Source of the DNA: Methanohalophilus portucalensis
Lineage (GTDB): Archaea; Halobacteriota; Methanosarcinia; Methanosarcinales; Methanosarcinaceae
Direction: 5' to 3'
Assembly: GCF_002761295.1 (NCBI RefSeq)
Contig: NZ_CP017881.1
Coordinates: 1,475,069-1,539,068, forward strand
DNA: 64,000 nucleotides
Both the position numbers and the translations under genes were made by a program. The stretch's first letter is position 1. Every line of letters begins with the position of its first letter. Positions 7,878 to 18,367 of this stretch are shown here, piece by piece. The notes beneath the pieces are model-generated. The model was not told where the DNA came from, made no database searches, and saw nothing but the letters and a program-made list of their open reading frames with translations.

Positions 7878-9113
7878 ATGATCGATGAGGAAATTATTGA
7901 ATCTGGTGAACAAAAAATTGAGTGGGCCAGGAATCATATGCCTGTTCTTTCTATAATCAGGAAGGAATTCGAAGATGAAAAACCTCTGAAAGGTCACAGG
8001 ATAGCAATGGCACTTCATGTAGAGGCAAAGACCGCCGTATTGGTAGAAACCCTTGCTGCAGGTGGGGCCGAAGTTGCTATTACCGGTTGCAATCCTCTGA
8101 GTACGCAGAATGATGTGGCTATGGCTCTGGATACGAAGGATAATATCGATTGTTTTGCAAAATATGATTGTTCCAGCAAGGAATATTACGGCTCTATTGA
8201 CAGAGTACTTGATATCGATCCGGATATAACCATCGATGACGGTGCGGATCTGATTTTTAAGCTTCATACGGAAAGGACTGAACTTCTTGATTCAATACGG
8301 GGTGGGTGTGAGGAAACTACCACCGGGATCCATCGTCTCAAGGCAATGGAAGCGGAAGGGGCCCTGAAGATGCCGGTAATTGCCGTAAATGATGCTATGA
8401 CCAAATTCCTTTTTGATAACCGTTATGGTACGGGGCAATCTTCCTGGGATGCGATCATGAGGACCACCAACCTGTTAGTGGCGGGTAAGACCGTTGTCAT
8501 TGGTGGCTATGGCTGGTGTGGTCGTGGTGCTGCCATGCGGGCTTCAGGTCTGGGTGCAAATCTCATTGTGACTGAAGTGGATCCGATACGTGCTCTTGAA
8601 GCAAAAATGGATGGCTTCAGGGTCATGCCTATGCAAAAGGCTGCTCTTTATGGTGATATCTTTGTGATGACCACTGGAAATACTGATGTACTGAACAGGG
8701 ATCATTTTGAGGTGATGAAAGATGGTGCCATACTTGCCAATTCCGGACACTTCAATGTGGAAATAAATCTGGAAGATCTTGTTGCATTGTCTTCTTCAGT
8801 AAGGGATGTCAGGAAAAATATCAAAGAATATACGGTAGGCGGTAAACACATTAATGTTCTTGCCGATGGCAGGCTGGTAAATCTTGCTGCAGGTGATGGT
8901 CATCCGGCTGAAGTGATGGATATGAGTTTTGCTAACCAGGCCCAATGTGCGCGTTATATTGCCGAGAATAAACTCGATGTAGGGGTGCATCCGGTGCCTC
9001 ATGATCTGGATGTGCGTGTGGCCAGGCTCAAACTGAAATCTCTTGATGTCGAAATAGACTCATATTCTCCCAAACAGGCAGAATATATGGGTGGCTGGGA
9101 ATGTGGTACATAA
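7878..9113 (+). CDS. ahcY: S-adenosylhomocysteine hydrolase, archaeal/short type
   Basis: Second SAH (or S-inosylhomocysteine) hydrolase. Seen: NAD-binding GGYGWCGRG, substrate-site EETTTGIHRL and NDAMTKFLFDNRYGTG, C-terminal SPKQAEYMGGW. It lacks the 40-residue insertion of the copy at 3266-4672 and ends without the KPEHYRY tail, so the two are different subfamilies rather than a recent duplication. Start is set at 7878 because TGAGGT lies 5 bases upstream; ATG at 7866 would fit a leaderless message from the TATA element near 7840. In methanogens this form may work with DadD on S-inosylhomocysteine (family knowledge, not visible here). Confidence 0.9.
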   Translation: MIDEEIIESGEQKIEWARNHMPVLSIIRKEFEDEKPLKGHRIAMALHVEAKTAVLVETLAAGGAEVAITGCNPLSTQNDVAMALDTKDNIDCFAKYDCSSKEYYGSIDRVLDIDPDITIDDGADLIFKLHTERTELLDSIRGGCEETTTGIHRLKAMEAEGALKMPVIAVNDAMTKFLFDNRYGTGQSSWDAIMRTTNLLVAGKTVVIGGYGWCGRGAAMRASGLGANLIVTEVDPIRALEAKMDGFRVMPMQKAALYGDIFVMTTGNTDVLNRDHFEVMKDGAILANSGHFNVEINLEDLVALSSSVRDVRKNIKEYTVGGKHINVLADGRLVNLAAGDGHPAEVMDMSFANQAQCARYIAENKLDVGVHPVPHDLDVRVARLKLKSLDVEIDSYSPKQAEYMGGWECGT

Positions 9114-9260
9114 ACAGATAACTTTGTAAAGTCGGAAAATGATGCTATATATACCTTGTTTGTAGTAGTGTTCTACTGCTTCTTTATTTTCCGCATTTAT
9201 GGTTCATTTTTATGCGTTGGAGGCATTTGATTTTCGGTAGAAGTGCCCTCTACAATAAAC

Positions 9261-9307
9261 CTTATATACAATGCCACTCATGTATTGGCGCTGCCTAAGG
9301 GTGGCAT
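9261..9307 (+). promoter_or_regulatory. promoter and leader hairpin of tRNA-Lys / rpo operon
   Basis: CTTATATAC at 9261-9269 is a good TATA element and predicts a start near 9291. ATGCCAC (9271-9277) and GTGGCAT (9301-9307) form a perfect 7-bp inverted repeat between the TATA element and the tRNA. It may be a processing signal or an operator. Confidence 0.45.
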
Positions 9308-9332
9308 GAATGGTGTATGCGGCAAACATTGT

Positions 9333-9406
<74 letters not shown>

Positions 9407-9457
9407 CCACAAAATTATGGGAAACATTTACCTGCAGATTTTTTAGGAGGATATTAT

Positions 9458-9694
9458 TTGAGTAAGTTCAGCCTGCTTGATCATGAATTCATTCCCCGTC
9501 ATGAAATTATTGATGAGGATGAAATAAAATCTGTTCTTAAAGAGTATAATATTGGTAGGGAACAGCTACCTAAAATCAAGATAGAAGATCCTGTTATTAA
9601 AGAAATTGGTGCTGAAGTGGGAGACGTAGTAAAAATTACCCGCAAAAGCCAGACTGCAGGAGAGGCCCCCTATTATCGGTATGTAATTGAATGA
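9458..9694 (+). CDS. rpoH: DNA-directed RNA polymerase subunit H (RPB5 C-terminal-like)
   Basis: Small polymerase subunit equal to the C-terminal domain of eukaryotic RPB5. The 78-residue product starts with TTG at 9458, preceded by AGGAGG (9445-9450) at 7-base spacing; the longer upstream frame would run through tRNA-Lys and is rejected. Seen: HEFIPRHEII and the conserved end GDVVKITRKSQTAGEAPYYRYVI. It heads the conserved rpoH-B''-B'-A'-A'' order. Confidence 0.95.
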   Translation: MSKFSLLDHEFIPRHEIIDEDEIKSVLKEYNIGREQLPKIKIEDPVIKEIGAEVGDVVKITRKSQTAGEAPYYRYVIE

Positions 9695-9821
9695 CATGCA
9701 TAACTCATATTCGCCGGGTTCTGTCCCGTTCATTGATTTTGTTCTTACGCTTACATTCGCATGCGCTACGTTGTTTGTCTGAATATTCTATATTAACTTA
9801 AAAGAAGGTGCTAGCATCGCT

Positions 9822-11462
9822 TTGGATACCAGTTTTCTGTCGGAAGCCTATTTTACAAGGGATAAAATCGTACAACACCATATCGATTCATATAACAAGT
9901 TCTTAAACAGCGGTCTTCAGAAAGTTATCGATGAACAACATCTCATCGAGACTGACATTGAGGATATATACGTCAAGTTAGGCCGCATCAGAGTTGAAAA
10001 ACCGGTTGTCAAGGAGGCGGATGGTGCAATTGAAAACCTCTACCCCAATGAGGCAAGACTCCGAAACCTTTCTTATTCTGCTCCTCTTTTCCTCGAAATG
10101 TCCGTGGTCAAAGGTGGAGAAGAATCCGAACCAAGGGAAGCCAAAATTGGACAACTACCGGTTATGATCAAATCCGAGATATGTAATCTTGTTGGAATCG
10201 ATGATGAGGAAATGATCGAACACGGCGAGGATCCGCTTGATCCAGGAGGCTACTTTATCGTTAATGGTACTGAAAGGGTAGTTATGACCCTTGAGGATCT
10301 TGCGCCCAACAAGATACTGGCCGAAATCGGAGAGCGTTACGGGGATCGCATAGAAGTTGCAAAGGTTTTCTCCCAGCGCAGAGGCTACAGGGCACTTGTG
10401 GTGGTTGAAAGAGGCAGGAAAGCCCTGCTGGAAGTTTCTTTCCCCTCCATCTCCGGAAGGATTAATTTCATCACTCTTCTCAGGGCTCTTGGTATTGAAA
10501 CAGATGAAGATGTCGTCAAGACGGTTTCAACAGATCCTGAAATAATGAAGTTCATGTTCGAAAACCTCGAAGAGTCTGAAGTAGATACAGTAGAAGAAGC
10601 GGTTGAGAAGATTGGTATGAGAGTGGCCTCCGGTCAGGCAAGCGAGTATCAGGTCAAGAGGGCAAATTATGTTATTGACAGGTATCTGCTTCCTCATCTT
10701 GGTAATGAACCGGAGGACAGGGTGGCAAAAGCCCATTTCCTGGGTCGCATGGCCGAATCATGTTTTGAACTGGCTCTTGACCGTCGTAGTGCGGATGATA
10801 AGGATCACTATTCCAACAAGCGCCTGAAACTAACAGGTGACTTGCTGGAAGATCTCTTCAGGGTGGCTTTCAACCGCCTGACACGTGATGTCAAATACCA
10901 GCTTGAAAGAGCAAATATGAGGAACAGGGAATTGAATGTTTCCACACTGGTCAGGGCAGATGTCCTTACAGACCGCCTCCAGCATCCACTTGCAACAGGT
11001 AATTGGGTTGGAGGAAGGAGTGGTGTATCCCAGTTGCTTGATCGTACTGATTATATTTCTACACTTTCCCACCTGAGACGAGTAATATCTCCACTTTCCA
11101 GGGCACAGCCTCACTTTGAAGCCCGTGATCTGCACTCTACTCAGTGGGGCAGATTGTGTCCTTCAGAAACACCAGAAGGTCCCAACTGTGGTTTGGTGAA
11201 AAATTTTGCCCAGATGGTGGAACTATCCACAGGGGCGGATGATTTCGATAAAGTGAAAAATGTGCTTTATGGTCTTGGTGTGGCACCGGCGCAGCTTCAT
11301 GTGCCTGAAAAGATCCTTAAGTATTCCAATGAGCTAGGAACTGATGTAGAGGAACATGAAATGCCAGTAGATGATTTGATAAAATCCCCTGGTTATCAGG
11401 ATATTACTGATGATAGTGGTAAGAAATCTCTCGGTAACGGGGGGGTGATTCTTGGTGACTGA
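9822..11462 (+). CDS. rpoB2: DNA-directed RNA polymerase subunit B''
   Basis: N-terminal half of the second largest polymerase subunit, which in many methanogens is split in two. Seen: [28 protein letters not shown], and near the end [31 protein letters not shown], a hallmark of RPB2. Length is 546 residues. The start given is TTG at 9822, but the Shine-Dalgarno GAAGGTG (9804-9810) is better placed for an in-frame ATC at 9816. The gene overlaps rpoB1 by a few bases, so the split is a natural gene break and not a frameshift. Confidence 0.97.
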   Translation: MDTSFLSEAYFTRDKIVQHHIDSYNKFLNSGLQKVIDEQHLIETDIEDIYVKLGRIRVEKPVVKEADGAIENLYPNEARLRNLSYSAPLFLEMSVVKGGEESEPREAKIGQLPVMIKSEICNLVGIDDEEMIEHGEDPLDPGGYFIVNGTERVVMTLEDLAPNKILAEIGERYGDRIEVAKVFSQRRGYRALVVVERGRKALLEVSFPSISGRINFITLLRALGIETDEDVVKTVSTDPEIMKFMFENLEESEVDTVEEAVEKIGMRVASGQASEYQVKRANYVIDRYLLPHLGNEPEDRVAKAHFLGRMAESCFELALDRRSADDKDHYSNKRLKLTGDLLEDLFRVAFNRLTRDVKYQLERANMRNRELNVSTLVRADVLTDRLQHPLATGNWVGGRSGVSQLLDRTDYISTLSHLRRVISPLSRAQPHFEARDLHSTQWGRLCPSETPEGPNCGLVKNFAQMVELSTGADDFDKVKNVLYGLGVAPAQLHVPEKILKYSNELGTDVEEHEMPVDDLIKSPGYQDITDDSGKKSLGNGGVILGD

Positions 11463-13269
11463 TGCCAAAGTATTCCTGAATGGTGAATTAATAGGCACGC
11501 ATCCTGATCCTGTCAATCTTGTGGAAGATATTCGCAAGCAAAGAAGGGCCGGTATGCTTTCCAGGCAGGTAAATGTAGCCCTTTATGAAGATATTCATGA
11601 AGTGATCATCAATTCCGATATAGGTAGGGCAAGAAGGGCACTTGTAGTAGTAGAAAACGGCCTGCCTCTTGTTACTGAAGACCATATTGATAAACTCAAA
11701 AGCGGAGATTTGACGAGTGCAGATCTCATCAGGCAGGGTCGTATTGAATACCTGGATGCCGAAGAAGAAGAAAATTCATATGTGGCTCTCTACGAGAGTG
11801 ACATCACTCCCAAACACACACACCTTGAAATAGATCCCTCTCTGATTCTGGGTATCTGTGCAGGTATGGTCCCTTATCCGGAACATAATGCATCCCCAAG
11901 GATTACCATGGGTTCGGCTATGATCAAACAATGTATTGGTGTGTCCACTTCCAACCTGAAACTCAGGCCTGATACCCGTGCACACGTGTTACATTACCCC
12001 CAGAAAGCACTCACACGCACGCAGACATGTGAATCAATTAACTTTGATGAAAGGCCTGCGGGTCAGAACTTCGTTGTGGCTGTAATGTCCTATGAAGGTT
12101 ATAATATTGAAGATGCACTGGTTTTCAACAAAGGATCCATTGAAAGAGGCCTTGGTAGAAGCCACTTCCTCAGGACTTTTGAGGGCGAAGAACGTCGTTA
12201 TCCCGGTGGGCAGGAAGATAAATTTGAGATTCCCGATTCGGAATACAGGGGTGCACGTAGTGCGGAAGCCTATGCGAACCTGGATGTTGACGGTCTTGTC
12301 AATCCGGAGACCACAGTTGGGCCTAATTCAGTATTGATCGGTAAGACCAGTCCTCCTCGTTTCCTTGAAGAACAAACGGATTTCGGTATCACCGTAGAAC
12401 AGAGAAGGGAAAGTGCAATCACCATGCGTTCCAATGAAAGGGGTGTGGTTGATACTGTCCTTCTTACAGAATCCATTAACGGTACCAGGCTCACCAAGGT
12501 AAAGGTCAGGGATCAGAGGATTCCTGAGATCGGTGACAAGTTTGCTTCAAGGCACGGTCAGAAAGGAGTAATCGGACTTATAGTTCCATATCACGATATG
12601 CCCTTCACAGAATCCGGAATGGTTCCTGATCTTGTAATCAATCCTCATGCAATCCCTTCGCGTATGACAGTTGCACATGTTCTGGAAATGATCGGTGGTA
12701 AAGTAGGATCTGTAGAAGGAAGACGTATCAATTCAACTGCCTTTTCCGGAGAAAAGGAAGATGACCTGCGTTCAGGTTTACAGAAACATGGTTTTTCACA
12801 CACTGGTAAAGAAGTCTTTTACGATGGTGTGACCGGTAAAAAGGTCCAGGCCGATATCTTTGTTGGTGTTATTCTTTATCAGAAACTGCACCACATGGTA
12901 GCATCCAAGATGCATGCAAGGTCCCGTGGTCCAGTTCAGGTTCTCACACGCCAGCCAACCGAAGGACGTGCCCGTGAAGGTGGTCTGCGATTTGGTGAAA
13001 TGGAAAGGGATGTACTTATTGGTCATGGTGCAGCGATGACCCTTAAGGAACGATTGCTTGATGAATCTGATAAGGTTGAAGAGCTTGTCTGTAGTAATTG
13101 TGGCATGATCGCGACCTTTGATCGCAGGCGTAATGTGAGGTACTGTTCAAACTGTGGATCGGAAACGGACATCCACCGTGTAGAAATGAGCTATGCATTC
13201 AAGCTTTTGCTTGATGAAATCAAATCCCTTGGAGTAGCTCCGAGGCTCAGACTTGATGATGCTGTGTGA
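11455..13269 (+). CDS. rpoB1: DNA-directed RNA polymerase subunit B'
   Basis: C-terminal half of the second largest subunit. Seen: [38 protein letters not shown] (active-centre residues), and a C-terminal zinc site [19 protein letters not shown] followed by SNCGS. Start GTG at 11455 is preferred over TTG at 11452 because GGTGAT (11444-11449) is then at 5-base spacing. It overlaps rpoB2 by 8 bases and ends just ahead of rpoA1, so translation is probably coupled. Confidence 0.97.
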   Translation: MTDAKVFLNGELIGTHPDPVNLVEDIRKQRRAGMLSRQVNVALYEDIHEVIINSDIGRARRALVVVENGLPLVTEDHIDKLKSGDLTSADLIRQGRIEYLDAEEEENSYVALYESDITPKHTHLEIDPSLILGICAGMVPYPEHNASPRITMGSAMIKQCIGVSTSNLKLRPDTRAHVLHYPQKALTRTQTCESINFDERPAGQNFVVAVMSYEGYNIEDALVFNKGSIERGLGRSHFLRTFEGEERRYPGGQEDKFEIPDSEYRGARSAEAYANLDVDGLVNPETTVGPNSVLIGKTSPPRFLEEQTDFGITVEQRRESAITMRSNERGVVDTVLLTESINGTRLTKVKVRDQRIPEIGDKFASRHGQKGVIGLIVPYHDMPFTESGMVPDLVINPHAIPSRMTVAHVLEMIGGKVGSVEGRRINSTAFSGEKEDDLRSGLQKHGFSHTGKEVFYDGVTGKKVQADIFVGVILYQKLHHMVASKMHARSRGPVQVLTRQPTEGRAREGGLRFGEMERDVLIGHGAAMTLKERLLDESDKVEELVCSNCGMIATFDRRRNVRYCSNCGSETDIHRVEMSYAFKLLLDEIKSLGVAPRLRLDDAV

Positions 13270-13280
13270 TGGTGATATCA

Positions 13281-15926
13281 ATGGATAATACTATACCCTC
13301 TATTCCCCAGAGAATTGGTGCAATCAGATTCGGTCTCCTGTCTCCACGGGAAATCCGTAAAATGAGTGTTACTTCTATTATTACTGCTGACACATATGAT
13401 GACGATGGTTATCCGATTGACATGGGTTTAATGGACCTTAGACTGGGTGTTATAGATCCGGGTCTGAAGTGCAAGACCTGTGGAGGCAGAGCCGGTGAAT
13501 GTCCGGGCCACTTCGGTCATATTGAACTTGTGGCACCGGTACTCCATGTAGGATTTAATAAGATAATAAGAAAAGTACTACGTTCGACCTGTCGTAACTG
13601 CAGCCATCTTCTTCTTGAGGACAAACAAAAAAAGGCCTATATTAATCAGTTTGCCAAACTGGATGTGATGAGTCACCTGCCTGATGATCTGATTAATAAT
13701 GTATTCAAGGAAGCACGAAAGACCAAGATTTGCCCTTATTGTGGTGAAGAGCAACTTGAGATAAAATTCGAAAAACCCTCGGACTACATAGAGAATGATT
13801 ACAAGTTGACACCTACTGAAATCCGTGATCGTCTTGAACATATCCCGGATGATGACCTGAAGGTCATGGGTATGGATCCTGTTTCTGCAAGACCTGAATG
13901 GATGGTTCTTACAGTGCTAGCAGTTCCTCCTGTAACAGTTCGTCCTTCTATCACTCTGGAATCAGGTCAGCGTAGTGAAGATGATCTAACTCACAAACTT
14001 GTGGATATTATTCGTATAAATCAGCGTTTTCAGGAAAATCGTGATGCAGGTGCACCACAACTTATTATAGAGGATCTCTGGGAACTGTTGCAGTATCACC
14101 TTACTACGTTCTTTGACAACGAAGTTTCAGGTGTCCCTCCGGCAAGACACAGGTCTGGTCGTCCCCTAAAGACTCTTACACAGCGTCTTAAAGGAAAGGA
14201 AGGTCGTTTCAGGGGAAGTCTTTCCGGTAAACGTGTGAATTTCTCTGCACGTACGGTTGTATCTCCGGATCCCAACCTTAGTATCAATGAGGTGGGTGTA
14301 CCCTATGCAATTGCCAGGCAAATGACAATTCCTGTAAGGATTATCTCCAGAAACCTTGAAATGATGCGTGCATATGTTGCAAGAGGGGGAGAAACTCATC
14401 CTGGTGCTAATTATGTATTCCGTGAAGATGGTCGCAGACTCAAGATCACTGAATCCAACAAGGAAGAACTTGCTGAAAAACTTGAACCTGGCTGGACAGT
14501 TGAAAGGCAGATGCAGGATGGGGACATTGTTCTCTTTAACAGGCAGCCTTCTCTTCATAAAATGAGTATAATGGCACATAAGGTCAAGGTTTTGCCAAAT
14601 AAGACGTTCAAACTTAATCCGTCTGTCTGTCCTCCTTACAATGCGGACTTTGACGGCGATGAAATGAATATGCACGTTCTGCAGACGGAAGAATCCCGCG
14701 CAGAAGCAAGCATTTTGATGCAGGTTCAGGAAAATATCCTGTCTCCTCGTTTTGGCGGTCCTATCATAGGTGGTATTCATGACCATATTTCAGGTATGTT
14801 CCTGCTGACGCGTAATGAAAAGATGATCAGTAAGAACGATGCTCTGGAACTTTTACGTAAATCAGAAGTACGTGAGCTTCCGGAGCCTGCAGGTTATAAT
14901 GATGCAGGAGATCCTTTCTGGACTGGTAAACAAATTTTCAGCCAGATTCTTCCAAATGATCTCAATCTTGAATTTAAAGCCAATGTATGTTTCAAGTGTG
15001 ATGTATGCAAGGGCAGGGATTGTGAGTATGATTCTTATGTGGTGGTTGAAAATGGTGAACTGGTGGCCGGAACTATCGATGAGAAAGCAATCGGTGCCTT
15101 TAAGGGCAAGATACTTGACTCCATTGTGAAAAGATATGGTTCAACGAAGGCTGCTCAGTTTGTGGACGATGTGACCCGGCTTGCGATTCGTGGTGTGATG
15201 CGTACGGGCCTTAGTTTCGGTATTAGTGATGAGGACATTCCTCGTGAAGCAAGACGGAATATCGATGAGGAACTGGAGCGTGCTGAAAACGAAGTTGCAG
15301 AACTTATTCAAGCTTATGAAGCAAAAGAACTTGAACCCCTCCCGGGTCGAACTCTCGCTGAAACCATCGAGCTTAAGATCATGCAATCTCTGGGTAAGGC
15401 GAGGGATCATACCGGTACCATTGCAGGAAACCATCTGGGTCTGGAAAATTCTGCTGTGATTATGGCAAAATCCGGTGCACGTGGTTCCATGCTGAACCTG
15501 ACACAGATGGCAGCCTGTGTGGGTCAGCAGGCTGTGCGTGGTGAGCGTATCAGGAGAGGCTATGAAGGCCGTACACTGCCACACTTTGATAGAGGTGACC
15601 TTGGTGCAGATGCACATGGTTTCGTAAAGTCCAGTTATAAGAGTGGCTTAAACCCTACGGAATACTTCTTCCATGCAGTGGGAGGTAGAGAAGGTCTTGT
15701 TGATACTGCGGTGCGTACATCCCAGTCCGGTTATCTTCAGCGTCGTCTTGTAAACGCTCTTCAGGATCTCGAAGTACAATATGATCGATCGGTACGTGAA
15801 ACACGTGGTGTTATTGTACAATTTAAGTACGGAGAGGATGGTATAGATTCCACCAAGAGCGATTATAACAGTGAGGATACGGTACATAACATAGTAAGTT
15901 CTGTTACTGGTAAGGAGGTGAAATAA
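13281..15926 (+). CDS. rpoA1: DNA-directed RNA polymerase subunit A'
   Basis: N-terminal two thirds of the largest polymerase subunit, holding the catalytic centre. Seen: zinc site CKTCGGRAGECPGHFGH near residue 55, a second site with CRNC and CPYCGEE, the Mg-binding NADFDGDEMNMH (about 453-464), and trigger/bridge-helix regions GARGSMLNLTQMAACVGQQ and RTLPHFDRGDLGADAHGFV. ATG at 13281 is used because GGTGAT lies just upstream and the product then begins MDNTIPSIPQRIGAIRFGLL; a GTG at 13266 is possible. No intein interrupts the conserved motifs. Confidence 0.97.
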   Translation: MDNTIPSIPQRIGAIRFGLLSPREIRKMSVTSIITADTYDDDGYPIDMGLMDLRLGVIDPGLKCKTCGGRAGECPGHFGHIELVAPVLHVGFNKIIRKVLRSTCRNCSHLLLEDKQKKAYINQFAKLDVMSHLPDDLINNVFKEARKTKICPYCGEEQLEIKFEKPSDYIENDYKLTPTEIRDRLEHIPDDDLKVMGMDPVSARPEWMVLTVLAVPPVTVRPSITLESGQRSEDDLTHKLVDIIRINQRFQENRDAGAPQLIIEDLWELLQYHLTTFFDNEVSGVPPARHRSGRPLKTLTQRLKGKEGRFRGSLSGKRVNFSARTVVSPDPNLSINEVGVPYAIARQMTIPVRIISRNLEMMRAYVARGGETHPGANYVFREDGRRLKITESNKEELAEKLEPGWTVERQMQDGDIVLFNRQPSLHKMSIMAHKVKVLPNKTFKLNPSVCPPYNADFDGDEMNMHVLQTEESRAEASILMQVQENILSPRFGGPIIGGIHDHISGMFLLTRNEKMISKNDALELLRKSEVRELPEPAGYNDAGDPFWTGKQIFSQILPNDLNLEFKANVCFKCDVCKGRDCEYDSYVVVENGELVAGTIDEKAIGAFKGKILDSIVKRYGSTKAAQFVDDVTRLAIRGVMRTGLSFGISDEDIPREARRNIDEELERAENEVAELIQAYEAKELEPLPGRTLAETIELKIMQSLGKARDHTGTIAGNHLGLENSAVIMAKSGARGSMLNLTQMAACVGQQAVRGERIRRGYEGRTLPHFDRGDLGADAHGFVKSSYKSGLNPTEYFFHAVGGREGLVDTAVRTSQSGYLQRRLVNALQDLEVQYDRSVRETRGVIVQFKYGEDGIDSTKSDYNSEDTVHNIVSSVTGKEVK

Positions 15927-17084
15927 ATGGTACTTCAAGAAGCAACAATTGAAGGTATGGTCAAGGACTTACCTCTTCCCAGTGATGTAAAGCAGACTCT
16001 TATTAGTGATTCGGTTAAAGCGAGTGTAAATAAGAAACAGATGGAGGAGATTATTGAAAAACTCCTGGAAACTTATGATAAATCCTGCGTGGAACCCTGT
16101 GAAGCTGTAGGTGTTATTTCTGCACAATCGATTGGTGAGCCAGGTACACAGATGACAATGCGTACTTTCCACTATGCTGGTGTGGCTGAGATCAATGTTA
16201 CACTGGGTTTGCCCAGGTTGATTGAGATTGTTGATGCACGTAAACGTCCCAGTACACCAATGATGACCGTCCATCTTGACAAAGAGTATCTCGAAGACAG
16301 GGATTTTGCAAACAAGATTGCCTGGATGATTGAAGCTACACATGTTGAGCACCTTGCCGATGTCACTACTGATCTTTCTAACATGCAGCTTGTTATTGAT
16401 TTGAATGAAAAGGCTATGAATAAAAGGGAAGTAGGTATTGAATCGGTAATGGAGAAACTTGAGCATGGTCTTGGTGTTTCCGTTGTTCAGGCCAGTGAAG
16501 TTTCCAACCAGCTTCTTATAAAACTGAAAGAACCCTCCTATCGTGAGCTATTACAGCTTGCAAAGAAGATCAATACCATTACATTGAAGGGTATTGATGG
16601 CATCAAGAGAGTAGTTGTCAGAAAAGAGGATGGTGAATACAGGCTCTATACAGAAGGTTCCGAACTCAAGAAAGTTCTTGAGATTGATGGTATAGATCCC
16701 ACAAGGACAAGCACCAATAACATCGGGGAAATCTATGAGGTCTTTGGAATCGAAGCTGCAAGAAATGCAATAATCAAAGAGGCTACGGATACCCTGCGTG
16801 AACAGGGTCTTGAAGTTGATGTGAGGCATATTATGTTGGTGGCGGATATAATGTCCTGTGACGGTGAAGTAAAACAGATAGGTCGTCATGGAATATCCGG
16901 TGAAAAAGCCAGTGTGTTTGCACGTGCAGCGTTCGAAGTAACTGTAAATCATTTGCTTGATGCAGGTTTGCGTGGAGAGGTTGATGAATTGAGTGGTGTT
17001 ACTGAGAATATTATTGTCGGCCAGCCAATCAAACTCGGAACAGGAGATGTTCATCTCGTTTCCAGAAATCCTCTACAGGGATGA
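15927..17084 (+). CDS. rpoA2: DNA-directed RNA polymerase subunit A''
   Basis: C-terminal third of the largest subunit. Seen: [20 protein letters not shown] and [20 protein letters not shown] (trigger loop) and the [17 protein letters not shown] segment. Its ATG directly follows the rpoA1 stop codon, and a perfect AAGGAGGTGA sits at 15912-15921, the strongest ribosome binding site in the window. The A'/A'' split is normal for archaea. 385 residues is the usual size. Confidence 0.97.
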   Translation: MVLQEATIEGMVKDLPLPSDVKQTLISDSVKASVNKKQMEEIIEKLLETYDKSCVEPCEAVGVISAQSIGEPGTQMTMRTFHYAGVAEINVTLGLPRLIEIVDARKRPSTPMMTVHLDKEYLEDRDFANKIAWMIEATHVEHLADVTTDLSNMQLVIDLNEKAMNKREVGIESVMEKLEHGLGVSVVQASEVSNQLLIKLKEPSYRELLQLAKKINTITLKGIDGIKRVVVRKEDGEYRLYTEGSELKKVLEIDGIDPTRTSTNNIGEIYEVFGIEAARNAIIKEATDTLREQGLEVDVRHIMLVADIMSCDGEVKQIGRHGISGEKASVFARAAFEVTVNHLLDAGLRGEVDELSGVTENIIVGQPIKLGTGDVHLVSRNPLQG

Positions 17085-17158
17085 AACTATAACCAGAAAC
17101 TAGATATAAGGAATCAGGTATTAAAGTACCAATCTTAAATTCAAAAGGGTTGATCTAT

Positions 17159-17446
17159 ATGGATATTAATGTTGATAAGGCATTGCTGAAAGTCATTAGG
17201 ACAGGAGATGTTGTGGTCGGGGCAAACAGGACCATTGATGTAGCTACAAACGGAGATGCAAAAATGGTAGTAGTCTCTGCAAACTGCCCGGCATACATCA
17301 GGGAAAAGATCGAGGAAACAGATTTACCAGTACTTAAATACGCAGGTTCAAGTATGGATCTTGGAACTGTTTGTGGTAAACCGTACACTATCACCGCCAT
17401 GGCAATCGTTGATGCTGGTGAATCTGATATTATAGGATTAGTTTAA
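17159..17446 (+). CDS. rpl30e: 50S ribosomal protein L30e
   Basis: L7Ae/L30e-type RNA-binding protein. Seen: [48 protein letters not shown], with the family's typical length of 95 residues. ATG at 17159 is chosen over TTG at 17150, as GGGTTGAT gives a short Shine-Dalgarno. It lies between rpoA2 and nusA, its standard archaeal place. Confidence 0.93.
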   Translation: MDINVDKALLKVIRTGDVVVGANRTIDVATNGDAKMVVVSANCPAYIREKIEETDLPVLKYAGSSMDLGTVCGKPYTITAMAIVDAGESDIIGLV

Positions 17447-17465
17447 AATAGAGGGTGTTTTATTT

Positions 17466-17891
17466 TTGAGTGATATCAAACTTTCAACAGATGCTATCAG
17501 ATATATAGCCCTGTTTGAAAGTATGACCGGGGCGCCCATTAAGGATTGTCTTATAGACGATGATCGAATTATCTGCGTGGTCAACAATGGCGATATGGGT
17601 GCTGCAATCGGGAAGCATGGAGATAATATTAACCGCTTCAAAAAAGCAGTCGACAAGCACGTGGATTTAATAGAGTATTCCGATGATCCGGTAACCTTCA
17701 TCAAGAACGCATTTGGCACGATTCCTACAAAATCTGTAGAAATCAGCGATAAAAACGATAAAAAGGTTGCCTATGTTGAGGTTTCCAGTATGAATAAAGG
17801 TCTGGCTATCGGGAAAAGCGGTCGAAATATTGATAAGATAAAAAGGATTGTAAACCGTCATCATGATATCGAAGATTTAATATTACAATAA
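17466..17891 (+). CDS. nusA: NusA-like transcription factor with two KH domains
   Basis: Archaeal NusA is shorter than the bacterial protein and consists of two KH RNA-binding domains. Seen: GAAIGKHGDNINRFKKAV (first KH GxxG) and GLAIGKSGRNIDKIKRIVN (second). Length is 141 residues. Start is TTG at 17466 with GAGGGTG 7 bases upstream. It lies between rpl30e and rps12 in the conserved transcription-translation cluster. Confidence 0.93.
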   Translation: MSDIKLSTDAIRYIALFESMTGAPIKDCLIDDDRIICVVNNGDMGAAIGKHGDNINRFKKAVDKHVDLIEYSDDPVTFIKNAFGTIPTKSVEISDKNDKKVAYVEVSSMNKGLAIGKSGRNIDKIKRIVNRHHDIEDLILQ

Positions 17892-17933
17892 TCCGGGTTT
17901 CAAATATTTAACTCATCTATTGGAGGATACTAA

Positions 17934-18362
17934 ATGACAAATGGAAAATATGCAGCTCATAAACTTAAAGCGGCACGTAAAAATGCAAGGTGGAAAGATA
18001 CTCGTTACAGCAGGCGAACCCTTGGACTTAATGTAAAGTCTGATCCTTTATCAGGAGCTCCTCAGGGGCGCGGTATTGTGCTGGAAAAGGTAGGTATTGA
18101 AGCCAAACAGCCCAACTCTGCAATCAGGAAATGTGTAAGGATTCAATTGATCAAGAACGGTAGGCAGGCTACTGCTTTCTGTCCCGGGGACGGTGCCATC
18201 AATTTCATTGATGAACATGACGAAATAACAGTGGAAAGAATTGGTGGACGCATGGGTGGTGCAAAGGGTGATATTCCCGGTGTGCGCTTTAAGGTCACAG
18301 CTGTTAATAACGTAAGTTTGAATGAGATGGTCATCGGCAAAAAGGAGAAGCCAAGGAGATAA
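17934..18362 (+). CDS. rps12: 30S ribosomal protein S12 (S23e)
   Basis: Decoding-centre protein of the small subunit. Seen: [39 protein letters not shown] and the C-terminal [17 protein letters not shown]. 142 residues is typical of archaea. GGAGGA precedes the ATG, and rps7 follows after 5 bases. Confidence 0.97.
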   Translation: MTNGKYAAHKLKAARKNARWKDTRYSRRTLGLNVKSDPLSGAPQGRGIVLEKVGIEAKQPNSAIRKCVRIQLIKNGRQATAFCPGDGAINFIDEHDEITVERIGGRMGGAKGDIPGVRFKVTAVNNVSLNEMVIGKKEKPRR

Positions 18363-18367
18363 TTCTT

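Noticed and set aside
3266-9113. Recent duplication of ahcY
   Set aside because: The copies differ by a 40-residue insertion, tail and motif details, so they belong to separate subfamilies.
11452-11457. Unusual overlap of rpoB2 and rpoB1 as programmed frameshift
   Set aside because: A good GGTGAT site and GTG start explain ordinary coupled re-initiation.
9822-17084. Frameshifts splitting the two large RNA polymerase subunits
   Set aside because: B''/B' and A'/A'' are natural gene splits in methanogens, each piece having its own start and ribosome site.
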